This document shows, piece by piece, positions 29,987 through 37,634 of a stretch of DNA of 42,592 nt. A program made the translations under genes and the position numbers. The stretch's first letter is position 1; every line of letters starts with the position of its first letter. A model generated the notes under the pieces. It had not been told where the DNA came from. It ran no database searches and saw only the letters and a program-made list of their open reading frames with translations. Origin of the DNA: an uncultured Acidobacteriota bacterium (GTDB taxonomy: Bacteria; Acidobacteriota; Blastocatellia; Pyrinomonadales; Pyrinomonadaceae); NCBI GenBank assembly GCA_937859595.1, contig CALMAH010000010.1, positions 1 through 42,592 on the forward strand, read 5' to 3'.

Positions 29987-29999
29987 TCGACAGTTAATT

Positions 30000-31601
30000 A
30001 TGGCATTGCAACTACGCAGAAAAACGCACGAATCGATCGTGTACATTGATAAGGATTCGGCTCCGCGGATCATGCCGTTTGGCGAGGATTTTATCCTTGA
30101 GGACATCCCGATCGGGACGCGGGTGATATATCCGAATCCGCCGATAAAGGGGCTGCCGAATCGCGAGGCTGCGATCCGCTATGCGGTAAACCACCCGCTG
30201 GAGATGGAGCCGCTCTATGCTCTGCTTGAGCCGGGAATGCGGGTTACTATCGCGATGGACGACATTTCGCTGCCGCTGCCGCCGATGGCATTGCCGGACC
30301 TGCGGCAGACGATGCTCGAGGTTGTGCTGGATATGTGCTCGGCGAATGGCGTCGACGATATTCACCTGATCATCGCAAACAGTCTGCATCGCAAGATGAC
30401 GGCGTGGGAAATGAAACGAATGGTCGGTTCGGCGATCTTCGACGAATATTACCCCGACCGCTATTACAACCATGACGCCGAGGACGACGCAGAGCTTGTA
30501 ACTCTCGGCCATACACGGCATAACGAACCGCTGCGGATAAACCGCCGGTGCGCAGAAAGCGATCTGCTCGTCTATCTGAACATCAACCTGGTGCCGATGG
30601 ACGGCGGGCACAAGTCAGTTGCGGTCGGGCTGTGCGACTACGAAAGCCTGCGGGCGCACCACGAGCCGCAGACCATCCGCGATTCGCATTCTTATATGGA
30701 CCCGCCGGCTTCGGAGCTAAACCATAAGGTCATCCGTCTTGGGAAGTTGGTGGATGAACAGTGCAAGGTGTTTCACATCGAGACGGCTCTTAACAACCGG
30801 ATGTTTCCCGACGGCTATGACATCCTGACGAGGAACGAAGACGAGTTTTCGTTCATGGACAGGATGAAATGGGAGGCGATGGCCCGCACATTCTCGCCGC
30901 TCCCGCGGGGAGCACGGCGGAAGATGCTGCACGCGATCCCGGCGGCGTACGAGCTGATCGGATGCTATGCGGGGCAGACCGAGCCGGTGCACGACAAGAT
31001 ACTTGAGCTGAACTACAGGCAGTATGAGATACCCGTAAAAGGCCAGTGCGACATAATGATCACCGGTATACCGGACATCTCGCCCTATAACGTCTATTCG
31101 GCGCTGAACCCTCTGCTGGTGCAGGTGATGGCCCTCGGGTATCACTTCAATATGTACCGGAACAAGCCGCTGCTGAGAAAAGGCGGCGTAATGGTGATAA
31201 CGCATCCGTGCTTTGACGAATTTGACCATAATTTTCACCCATCGTACATCGAATTTTTCCACCGGCTGCTGCCCGAGTCGCGGGATGCGTTCTATCTGAG
31301 AGAGAAGTACGAACGCGAATTCGCGACCAATCCGGCTTATGTCGAGATGTATCGCCGCGGCAACGCATATCACGGCGCACACCCGTTCTTTATGTGGTAC
31401 TGGGGCGAGAACGGCCGTCAGCACGTCGGCAAGGTGATAGTAGCCGGGGCCGAGAACGCCCACGTCCCGGAAATGCTCGGCTGGGAACGGGCGGATAATC
31501 TGACGGAAGCGATCGCGATGGCACGCTCGTATATGGGCAGGAATGCCGAGATCACGATGCTCCACCAGCCGATAATCGGGTTGTGTAATGTGAGTGATTA
31601 A
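30000..31601 (+). CDS. LarA-like (DUF2088) protein
   Basis: A 533-residue cytosolic protein with the N-terminal DUF2088 domain of nickel-pincer lactate racemases: [18 protein letters not shown], the [20 protein letters not shown] segment (corresponding to the AxGxHRxxT motif), [13 protein letters not shown] and [12 protein letters not shown] in the substrate/cofactor loop. The usual Lys-His residues near these loops are recognisable, but the middle differs from LarA and no larB, larC or larE gene is in the window, so use of the pincer cofactor is unproven. I use ATG 30000; the GTG at 29931 would extend into the heptad repeat. It has no obvious ribosome site. Confidence 0.75.
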   Translation: MALQLRRKTHESIVYIDKDSAPRIMPFGEDFILEDIPIGTRVIYPNPPIKGLPNREAAIRYAVNHPLEMEPLYALLEPGMRVTIAMDDISLPLPPMALPDLRQTMLEVVLDMCSANGVDDIHLIIANSLHRKMTAWEMKRMVGSAIFDEYYPDRYYNHDAEDDAELVTLGHTRHNEPLRINRRCAESDLLVYLNINLVPMDGGHKSVAVGLCDYESLRAHHEPQTIRDSHSYMDPPASELNHKVIRLGKLVDEQCKVFHIETALNNRMFPDGYDILTRNEDEFSFMDRMKWEAMARTFSPLPRGARRKMLHAIPAAYELIGCYAGQTEPVHDKILELNYRQYEIPVKGQCDIMITGIPDISPYNVYSALNPLLVQVMALGYHFNMYRNKPLLRKGGVMVITHPCFDEFDHNFHPSYIEFFHRLLPESRDAFYLREKYEREFATNPAYVEMYRRGNAYHGAHPFFMWYWGENGRQHVGKVIVAGAENAHVPEMLGWERADNLTEAIAMARSYMGRNAEITMLHQPIIGLCNVSD

Positions 31602-31690
31602 CGTGAAAAAGTGGAAAAGGGGAATGCTGGAAAACTGAAAAAGTTAGGACTGAAGTTCTAAGGTCCCAACTTGACGCCATAGAGAAATAT

Positions 31691-31711
31691 GAAGTCACAG
31701 ATTATGACTTC
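31691..31711. promoter_or_regulatory. Inverted repeat upstream of HTH gene
   Basis: GAAGTCA (31691-31697) and TGACTTC (31705-31711) form a perfect 7-bp inverted repeat ending 12 bases before the ATG of a helix-turn-helix protein, a plausible autoregulatory operator. Inference only. Confidence 0.35.
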
Positions 31712-31723
31712 AGTGAACGTAGA

Positions 31724-32089
31724 ATGGAAAACTCAGACGCATTAAAAATCATTAAGATTTTAGTGGATGGCATTGATCCGACGACCGGAGAGGTCTTCGA
31801 AATAGACAGTCCGTATCAGCATCCGCAAGTGATAAGAGCATTGTTTTCAGCTATTACGGCCATGGAGCAGGTCGAGGAACGAAAGAAACGAACTAGGAGC
31901 CTACCGCCTAATGCGGGTAAGCCATGGACATCTAACGAGGATACGAATCTGCATGACGAGTTTAAGAAAGGAGCCTCAATAGGCGAACTGGCAAAACGTT
32001 ATGGTCGAACTAGAGGTTCAATCGAAGCTAGATTGGCAAAGTTAGGTCTTATTGAGCAAGGCCCCCGGTTTGGTAATACGCAGAATTAG
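31724..32089 (+). CDS. Small protein with C-terminal helix-turn-helix
   Basis: A 121-residue protein. Residues about 66-110 (KPWTSNEDTNLHDEFKKGASIGELAKRYGRTRGSIEARLAKLGLI) are a Myb/SANT-like helix-turn-helix, seen at the end of some UvrD/PcrA-type helicases and in small orphan proteins. The N-terminal half (LVDGIDPTTGEVF, HPQVIRALFSAITAME) is conserved in those orphans but of unknown role. Probably DNA binding. Base composition is more AT-rich than in its neighbours, which suggests transfer. Confidence 0.65.
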   Translation: MENSDALKIIKILVDGIDPTTGEVFEIDSPYQHPQVIRALFSAITAMEQVEERKKRTRSLPPNAGKPWTSNEDTNLHDEFKKGASIGELAKRYGRTRGSIEARLAKLGLIEQGPRFGNTQN

Positions 32090-32309
32090 ACTCGCTCACG
32101 AGACTTCCGCGAAAGGCAGAAAGCCCCGTCCGTTTACGACGGGATTTGAGATCGAGATTTGGTCGCTTACCCGTTTCATCGGGCTTGCAGAATGGTGGCT
32201 TAGGCCGGGAACGAAAAGGACGTTAAATCGCTCGCTCGATCTGCTGACCGACGCCGACCACGCCGTAAACAACGTGGCCAATGCCGCGAAACGCGAGAAG
32301 CCTCGTTAA
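32090..32309 (+). pseudogene. Possible gene remnant
   Basis: A plus-strand frame with only a TTG start (32052, overlapping the HTH gene) encodes WSLTRFIGLAEWWLRPGTK and an acidic-helical tail, ending TAA at 32309. It has codon use like the host genes but no ATG of its own and no recognisable family. It could be the 3' remnant of a gene displaced when the HTH gene arrived. Confidence 0.25.
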
Positions 32310-32347
32310 CGAGTCTAGTGAGAAGGAACCGAGTGAAGGAATAGGAA

Positions 32348-32845
32348 ATGATATCGACGTTGCTTCAAATTGCAGTGCTGATTGCGGCAATGATCTTTGG
32401 TAGTTTTATGGGAACTATCATTACTAATTTAGGTGGCCTACCCGGGGCGCTAATCGCCCTTAAGGCAAATTGGGAGAGCCGTTGGCAAGCCGCAAGGTGG
32501 ATTATTGGTTTCATTTTCACAATGGTTGGTCAGTCATATGTAGCGTTGGCTTGGGTCGCACTAGTTGTCAGCGCAATTAGATCTTTTGTTAATGTTCCGG
32601 ACGTATGGGCCTGGCCGGTCTGGATAGTCGGCTTTTTTACAGCAATTTCGGTAGCGGCTGGGGCGAACCGTCAATCAATCCAAGAACAAAGGTTGGGTGG
32701 CGAGATTGCAGAGATTGCTAGAAAGGGTGTTCAGTATCAAGCCCTCCCAGGTACAGGAATCGCTTCAGTTATTGGATACTTCGTGTTTGTATTTTTCCCG
32801 AACTTTATGAGCCTAATGTTTGGGTGGTTACCATTTGTGGACTAG
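32348..32845 (+). CDS. Hypothetical membrane protein
   Basis: A 165-residue protein with about four hydrophobic segments (residues 5-30, 50-75, 88-105, 140-163) and a charged loop RQSIQEQRLGGEIAEIARKG. GGAATAGGAA precedes the ATG. I do not recognise the family. Composition is AT-rich and codon use unlike the flanking long genes, suggesting it is foreign. Seven bases separate it from the ElbD-like gene, so it could be co-transcribed. Confidence 0.6.
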   Translation: MISTLLQIAVLIAAMIFGSFMGTIITNLGGLPGALIALKANWESRWQAARWIIGFIFTMVGQSYVALAWVALVVSAIRSFVNVPDVWAWPVWIVGFFTAISVAAGANRQSIQEQRLGGEIAEIARKGVQYQALPGTGIASVIGYFVFVFFPNFMSLMFGWLPFVD

Positions 32846-32852
32846 ATTTTTA

Positions 32853-35800
32853 ATGAAACTATCACCAACAGAAATATTTAAGGGCAAGACGATCTTTTTT
32901 ATCGGCGGGACCGGTTTTGTGGGCAAGGTCACGTTGTCGATGCTGCTGCATAATTTCCCAGATATCGGGAAGGTTTATGCAACCGTAAGGGCGCGGGATG
33001 AGAACGAATCGCGCACAAGATTTTGGACGACCATTGTTACAAGCCACACGTTCGATCCGCTGCGCGAGAAATATGCCGACGGGTTTGAAGATTTTATTAA
33101 ATCTAAAGTTGTTCCGGTGAACGGCGATGTTGGTAATGAAAATCTTGGCCTCGATGAAAAAGAGGCGAAGAAGATAATGAAAGACACGGACATCATTATC
33201 AACGGGGCCGGGAACGTGACATTCAACCCGCCCCTTGAATCTGCGCTGAGGACAAATGTTGTCGGGTCAAACAACATCATCAAGCTGGCCCGGATGATGA
33301 AAAAGCCTCGGCTGGTGCATGTTTCGACCTGTTTCGTTGCCGGAAAGCGTTCGGGTGCTATCTGGGAAAACGAGCCGGTCGTCGGATATTTTCCGCGAAA
33401 AAATGAGCTTGTCGGCACGACATTCGATGTAAATCAGGAGGTCGCCGACTGTGCTCGGCTTAGCGAGCAGGCGCGTCAGGAAGCCGACGACGCTGTGCAG
33501 GCGGCGAAGTTTCGCGAGCAGGCCCGCAAGCGATTTATCGAAGAGGGCCGCGACCCCGACGACGAGGCCGAACTCAAGTCCGCCATCTTCCGCGAACGAA
33601 AGATGTGGATCCGCGAGCGGACGACAGAACTCGGTGCCGAGCGCGCCGAATACTGGGGCTGGACGAATATATACACGTACTCGAAATCGCTCGCCGAGCA
33701 GATCATCGCCTCGCAGGACGATATCGTAAAAACACTAGTCCGGCCGTCGATCGTCGAATCGTCGCAGTCTTATCCGTTCCCGGGATGGAACGAGGGCTTT
33801 ACAACGACCGCTCCGCTGATCCTTATTGCGTTAAAGGGCCAGCCGATCATTCCCGTAAACGAAAAACTCATACTTGATGTGATACCCGTCGATATGGTCG
33901 CGGGCGTTATCCTTGCCGCGGCGATGAACACCCTGGTCGATGACGATCCGCCTCTTGTTTTTCAGGCGTCGTCGGGCGATTCGAATCCAAATGATATGAA
34001 GCGCATCGTCGGGCTTGTCGCGCTTTACAAGCGGCAGCATTTCGAAGGGAAGGAATCGGGAAACAAGATCGCCAATAAGCTGGCCGGAATGATCGAAGCG
34101 ACACCGGTAACGCAGAGGGCGTACGAACTGACTTCTGCGCCGATGCTCAACAAGCTCGCCAGGCAGGCCGACAATCTGATGGACCGTGCGACGCCAAGAT
34201 GGGGCGGCGGGCGCATCGGCAACATCATCTCCGACCTTAAGAAATCGACCGAAGAGTTCAAACGGACGACCAAAGAGACGATGGACGCGTTTGCAATGTT
34301 CAAGCCGTTCATGATCGATAACGAATATCTGTACCGGTCGGACAATGTACGTGCGTTGATGTCGGTCGTAAAGGAGAAGGAGAAACAACTGCTGCCGTGG
34401 TATCCGGAAAAACTGGATTGGTATGACTATTGGCTCAACGTACATTTTCCCGGAATGAAAAAGTGGGTGCTCCCGACGCTCGAAGAGGAGCTGAAGCTGC
34501 AAGAGCGCAGGTCTCATACCTACAAAGATCTGCTCGACCTTTTTGATACGGCGACGAAGCGTTTCCCGACCCGGGTCGCGATGCGTATCGAGCGTAATGG
34601 CCGAAAGGAGCAATATACGTTCGAGGACGTCCGAGAACTTACACTCCGGGCGGCGGGATTTTTGGCTCACAAGGGGATCCAGCCGGGCGACAGAGTGATC
34701 CTATTCTCAAACAATATGCCGGAGTGGGGGATGGCCTATTTCGGTATCTTAAAGGCCGGAGCAACAGCCGTACCGATCGATCCGGCAAGCACGGTGGATG
34801 AGATAGCAAATTTTGCAGGTGCGAGCGAAGCATCCGCTGTTGTCCTGAGTCCAAAACTGGCGGCGGAGAATCCTGAATTGAGGGAGAAGCTTAACGCTGC
34901 ATTTTCAAGCGATGGTGACACGATCGAAAACGGCGACGCGGACAAGAGTGTCCGCGCTCCGTCCGTCTGGACGTTTGACGAGGTGTTCGAGATGCCGGAT
35001 GAGGTCGAGGAGTCAAAGCGTCTTGCGTTACTGCCGCCAAAGGTTTTGTCGAACGCTATAGCATCGCTGATATTTACCTCCGGCACAACGGGCAAGCCAA
35101 AGGCTGTAATGCTCTCGCACAAGAACTTTACGAGCATGATCTCGATGCTCTCATCCGTGTTGGATATGGACATCACCGATGGGGTATTATCCGTACTCCC
35201 GATGCACCACACGTTCGAGTTTTCCGCAGGATTTCTGACACCTTTCTGTAACGGAACGCAGATAACCTATCTGGATGAGCTGACAGCAGAAGAACTTTCT
35301 AGGGCGATAGAAAAAGGACATGTAACCGGGATGGTCGGTGTGCCCGCGCTCTGGGAGATGCTGCACCGACGAATCAAAACGAGGTTACGCGAACGCGGTG
35401 ACTGGATCGCCGATGCGGCTGACAGCATGATCGACTTCAACGCGTGGCTCCGCGACAACACTCCGTTCAATCTTGGCCCGATCGTCTTTTTCCCGATCCA
35501 TCAAGGAATGGGCGGCAATATGCGGTATCTGATTTCGGGTGGGTCTGCCCTGAGCGAAAAGGTGCAAAAAGATCTGCATGGACTTGGATTTACGATCCTC
35601 GAAGGGTATGGGTTGACCGAAAGCTCGCCGGTGCTTACGGTCGCTCGGCCAGGCAACAAACTCCTAAGGGGCAGTGTCGGCAAGCCGCTTCCCGGAGTTG
35701 AGGTCAAGATCGATGACCCTGACGACAATGGTGTCGGAGAGGTGTTGGCACGCGGGCAGAATGTGATGCTCGGCTATTTCAACAACGAGGAAGCGACCGA

Positions 35801-37322
35801 GGCAGTTTTGCAGGATCGCTGGCTGCGGACCGGTGACTTGGGCCGGATCGACGACGACGGAAACCTATATATCGTCGGACGCTCAAAGGATGTAATTATC
35901 GATTCGAACGGGAAGAATATTTACCCGGATGAGATCGAAGAAATTTATTCAAAATCTGGTTTTATCAAGGAACTAAGCGTGGTGGGCCTGCCGGATGAGG
36001 ACGGCGGCGAGAAGATCTCCTCTCTTGTTGTTCCCGATTATGAACAGGATATTGTGCTAACGCGTGCGGAGGTGAACAAAAAGATCGAGGAACATTTCCG
36101 TGAGGTTTCAGCGGGGCTGCCTTTCTTCAAACGCGTAAAGGTCATGCACATCACACCGTTCGAATTACCGCGGACGGCGACACGAAAGGTAAAACGCCCG
36201 GAAGTGGTTGAAATGCTGCTTGCCCTAGAGGAACGTGACCGAAAGAAGACCAAGGCGGTTGCAGAATCAAGGGGCGATGACAATATGCTCTGGATGCGAA
36301 AGATCGTTGCTACGGTTTCCAGCCGCCCGCTTTCTGATATCGCGATCGAAGACAAACTGACCGATCTTGGATTCGATTCGCTGATGTTCGTTGAACTTCA
36401 GGCGGCGGTTGAGGATGCCGGCGGACGGGTGCTCTCGCCCGATACCTTGAACGAGGTGCAAACGGTACGCGAGCTAATGACCGCGGTTCAGCGGGTGGAT
36501 AAGACGAAGCGGCTGGCGGACGAGCCAAAGATCGAGGAAAAAAGAGACGAAGAGGAGATACATATACCGTCGTTGGTGCGGAGGGTAGGGAACGCTGCGG
36601 TCGAACTGGCTCAGGAAGCTCTCTATTCGAATGTGCTAAAGACGACGATCAAGGGCCAGGCGAACGTCCCGATGCATGTGAATTTCATCGTTGCACCGAA
36701 TCACGCATCCCACATAGATACGGGTTTGGTGAAACGTGCACTCGGAAAGGATGTTGCCGAGCAGACCGTGGCTGTTGCGGCCGCCGATTATTGGTTTGAT
36801 ACAAAATACAAGCGGGCGTATATGAATAACTTCACCACGCTCGTTCCGATAGAGCGGACCGGTAGTTTACGGCAATCGCTTCGTCACGTTACGCGCATCT
36901 TAAATGAAGGGTACAATGCCCTTATATTTCCAGAAGGTACGCGCTCGCTGACCGGCGAGATCGCGGAGTTCAAACCAGTGATTGGATACCTTGCTCTGAA
37001 CCAGAAGATCGGCATTTTGCCCATTTATCTCTGGGGTACCTACGAGGCGTATCCGAAGGGAATGACCATTCCGAAACGTGAGAGCATTGGTGCAGAGGTC
37101 GGTGCAAAGATCGGAAGGTTTCTCTCATACGAGGAATTGAGAGACATGACAGAGGGGGTTCCCAACACCGAGGCCTACCGTCTTGTCGCGGCGCGTGTGC
37201 AGCACGAGGTAGAGAATATGCGCGATGGAAAGCGTGATAAGTTTGACGTCGCGGCCGTCCGAAAGGCCTGGAAGGCCGAGCGACGCAGGACGCGAAAACA
37301 GGAGCCTGTGATCGACAACTAA
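32853..37322 (+). CDS. elbD: ElbD-like fusion: acyl reductase, AMP-ligase, ACP, acyltransferase
   Basis: A 1489-residue multidomain enzyme. Residues 1-380: fatty-acyl/thioester reductase with GGTGFVG (18-24) and catalytic Tyr274/Lys278 (YTYSK). 545-1120: AMP-dependent acyl ligase with FTSGTTGKPK (741-750), EGYGLTES (917-924), TGDLG (993-997) and Lys1112. 1145-1215: acyl carrier domain with phosphopantetheine Ser1176 in LGFDSLMF. 1245-1460: PlsC-type acyltransferase with NHASHID (1283-1289) and FPEGTRS (1359-1365). The same four activities make up ElbD of Myxococcus xanthus, a key enzyme of bacterial ether-lipid formation. All catalytic residues appear intact. ATG 32853 is used; the TTG at 32820 overlaps the previous gene. 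A palindromic element lies in frame at codons 696-702. Confidence 0.88.
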   Translation: MKLSPTEIFKGKTIFFIGGTGFVGKVTLSMLLHNFPDIGKVYATVRARDENESRTRFWTTIVTSHTFDPLREKYADGFEDFIKSKVVPVNGDVGNENLGLDEKEAKKIMKDTDIIINGAGNVTFNPPLESALRTNVVGSNNIIKLARMMKKPRLVHVSTCFVAGKRSGAIWENEPVVGYFPRKNELVGTTFDVNQEVADCARLSEQARQEADDAVQAAKFREQARKRFIEEGRDPDDEAELKSAIFRERKMWIRERTTELGAERAEYWGWTNIYTYSKSLAEQIIASQDDIVKTLVRPSIVESSQSYPFPGWNEGFTTTAPLILIALKGQPIIPVNEKLILDVIPVDMVAGVILAAAMNTLVDDDPPLVFQASSGDSNPNDMKRIVGLVALYKRQHFEGKESGNKIANKLAGMIEATPVTQRAYELTSAPMLNKLARQADNLMDRATPRWGGGRIGNIISDLKKSTEEFKRTTKETMDAFAMFKPFMIDNEYLYRSDNVRALMSVVKEKEKQLLPWYPEKLDWYDYWLNVHFPGMKKWVLPTLEEELKLQERRSHTYKDLLDLFDTATKRFPTRVAMRIERNGRKEQYTFEDVRELTLRAAGFLAHKGIQPGDRVILFSNNMPEWGMAYFGILKAGATAVPIDPASTVDEIANFAGASEASAVVLSPKLAAENPELREKLNAAFSSDGDTIENGDADKSVRAPSVWTFDEVFEMPDEVEESKRLALLPPKVLSNAIASLIFTSGTTGKPKAVMLSHKNFTSMISMLSSVLDMDITDGVLSVLPMHHTFEFSAGFLTPFCNGTQITYLDELTAEELSRAIEKGHVTGMVGVPALWEMLHRRIKTRLRERGDWIADAADSMIDFNAWLRDNTPFNLGPIVFFPIHQGMGGNMRYLISGGSALSEKVQKDLHGLGFTILEGYGLTESSPVLTVARPGNKLLRGSVGKPLPGVEVKIDDPDDNGVGEVLARGQNVMLGYFNNEEATEAVLQDRWLRTGDLGRIDDDGNLYIVGRSKDVIIDSNGKNIYPDEIEEIYSKSGFIKELSVVGLPDEDGGEKISSLVVPDYEQDIVLTRAEVNKKIEEHFREVSAGLPFFKRVKVMHITPFELPRTATRKVKRPEVVEMLLALEERDRKKTKAVAESRGDDNMLWMRKIVATVSSRPLSDIAIEDKLTDLGFDSLMFVELQAAVEDAGGRVLSPDTLNEVQTVRELMTAVQRVDKTKRLADEPKIEEKRDEEEIHIPSLVRRVGNAAVELAQEALYSNVLKTTIKGQANVPMHVNFIVAPNHASHIDTGLVKRALGKDVAEQTVAVAAADYWFDTKYKRAYMNNFTTLVPIERTGSLRQSLRHVTRILNEGYNALIFPEGTRSLTGEIAEFKPVIGYLALNQKIGILPIYLWGTYEAYPKGMTIPKRESIGAEVGAKIGRFLSYEELRDMTEGVPNTEAYRLVAARVQHEVENMRDGKRDKFDVAAVRKAWKAERRRTRKQEPVIDN
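34938..34962. repeat. Intragenic palindromic element in the fusion gene
   Basis: GCGGACA (34938-34944), loop AGAG, TGTCCGC (34949-34955), then GCTCCGT, identical in core to the intergenic elements at 263-336. It is read in frame as DADKSVRAPSV inside a variable loop of the AMP-ligase domain. Confidence 0.7.
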
Positions 37323-37343
37323 GGGCCCCCAGGGGAGCCCTTA
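37320..37343. terminator. Bidirectional terminator
   Basis: TAAGGGC (37320-37326, beginning with the stop codon of the fusion gene) and GCCCTTA (37337-37343) form a perfect stem in the 35-base gap between convergent genes. It can serve both the fusion gene and the minus-strand prepilin gene. Confidence 0.6.
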
Positions 37344-37357
37344 GATAATGCCGGCCG

Positions 37358-37474
37358 CTATTTTTGGATTGCCGGAAGAAGAAGTCCAATAAGTACGGGT
37401 ACACTTGCGGTCACAACTAGCAACTCGATCAGCGTGAAGCCGATCTGACCCAAGCGAGTGTTGATATTCTTCAT
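37358..37474 (-). CDS. 38-residue prepilin-like microprotein
   Basis: A very short gene with a complete ribosome site (AGGAGG, eight bases before ATG). The product is 38 residues: a basic leader MKNINTRLGQIG, then FTLIELLVV, the prepilin-peptidase cleavage motif (G/FTLIE with Glu5), a hydrophobic helix, and the ending GLLLPAIQK followed by TAG. It equals the N-terminus of DUF1559-type pseudopilins without any globular domain. It could be a minimal pilin-like peptide or a truncated relic; the strong ribosome site argues for the former. Confidence 0.65.
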   Translation of the reverse strand: MKNINTRLGQIGFTLIELLVVTASVPVLIGLLLPAIQK

Positions 37475-37634
37475 AATAATTTCCTCCTATGATAAATATT
37501 TGGTGCCAACTTTTTGCGCCACCGAAAAAGAATGCGAACAGGAACGGGAAAAACTATCATCTGAACAAAACTTTTCTTCCCGCAGGATTCGAAAATGGTC
37601 TATAGGGACCTACAAAGCAGAGAATGAGAAAACC

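Noticed and set aside
30012..31565. Long minus-strand frames opposite the LarA-like gene
   Set aside because: They mirror the codon pattern of the real gene (His/Arg-rich, no family match); the same holds for 33831-34670 and 39150-39905.
37458..37634. Extended N-terminus of the M16 peptidase
   Set aside because: The frame upstream has no signal peptide and would overlap the prepilin gene and its ribosome site; ATG 37635 starts a clean signal.
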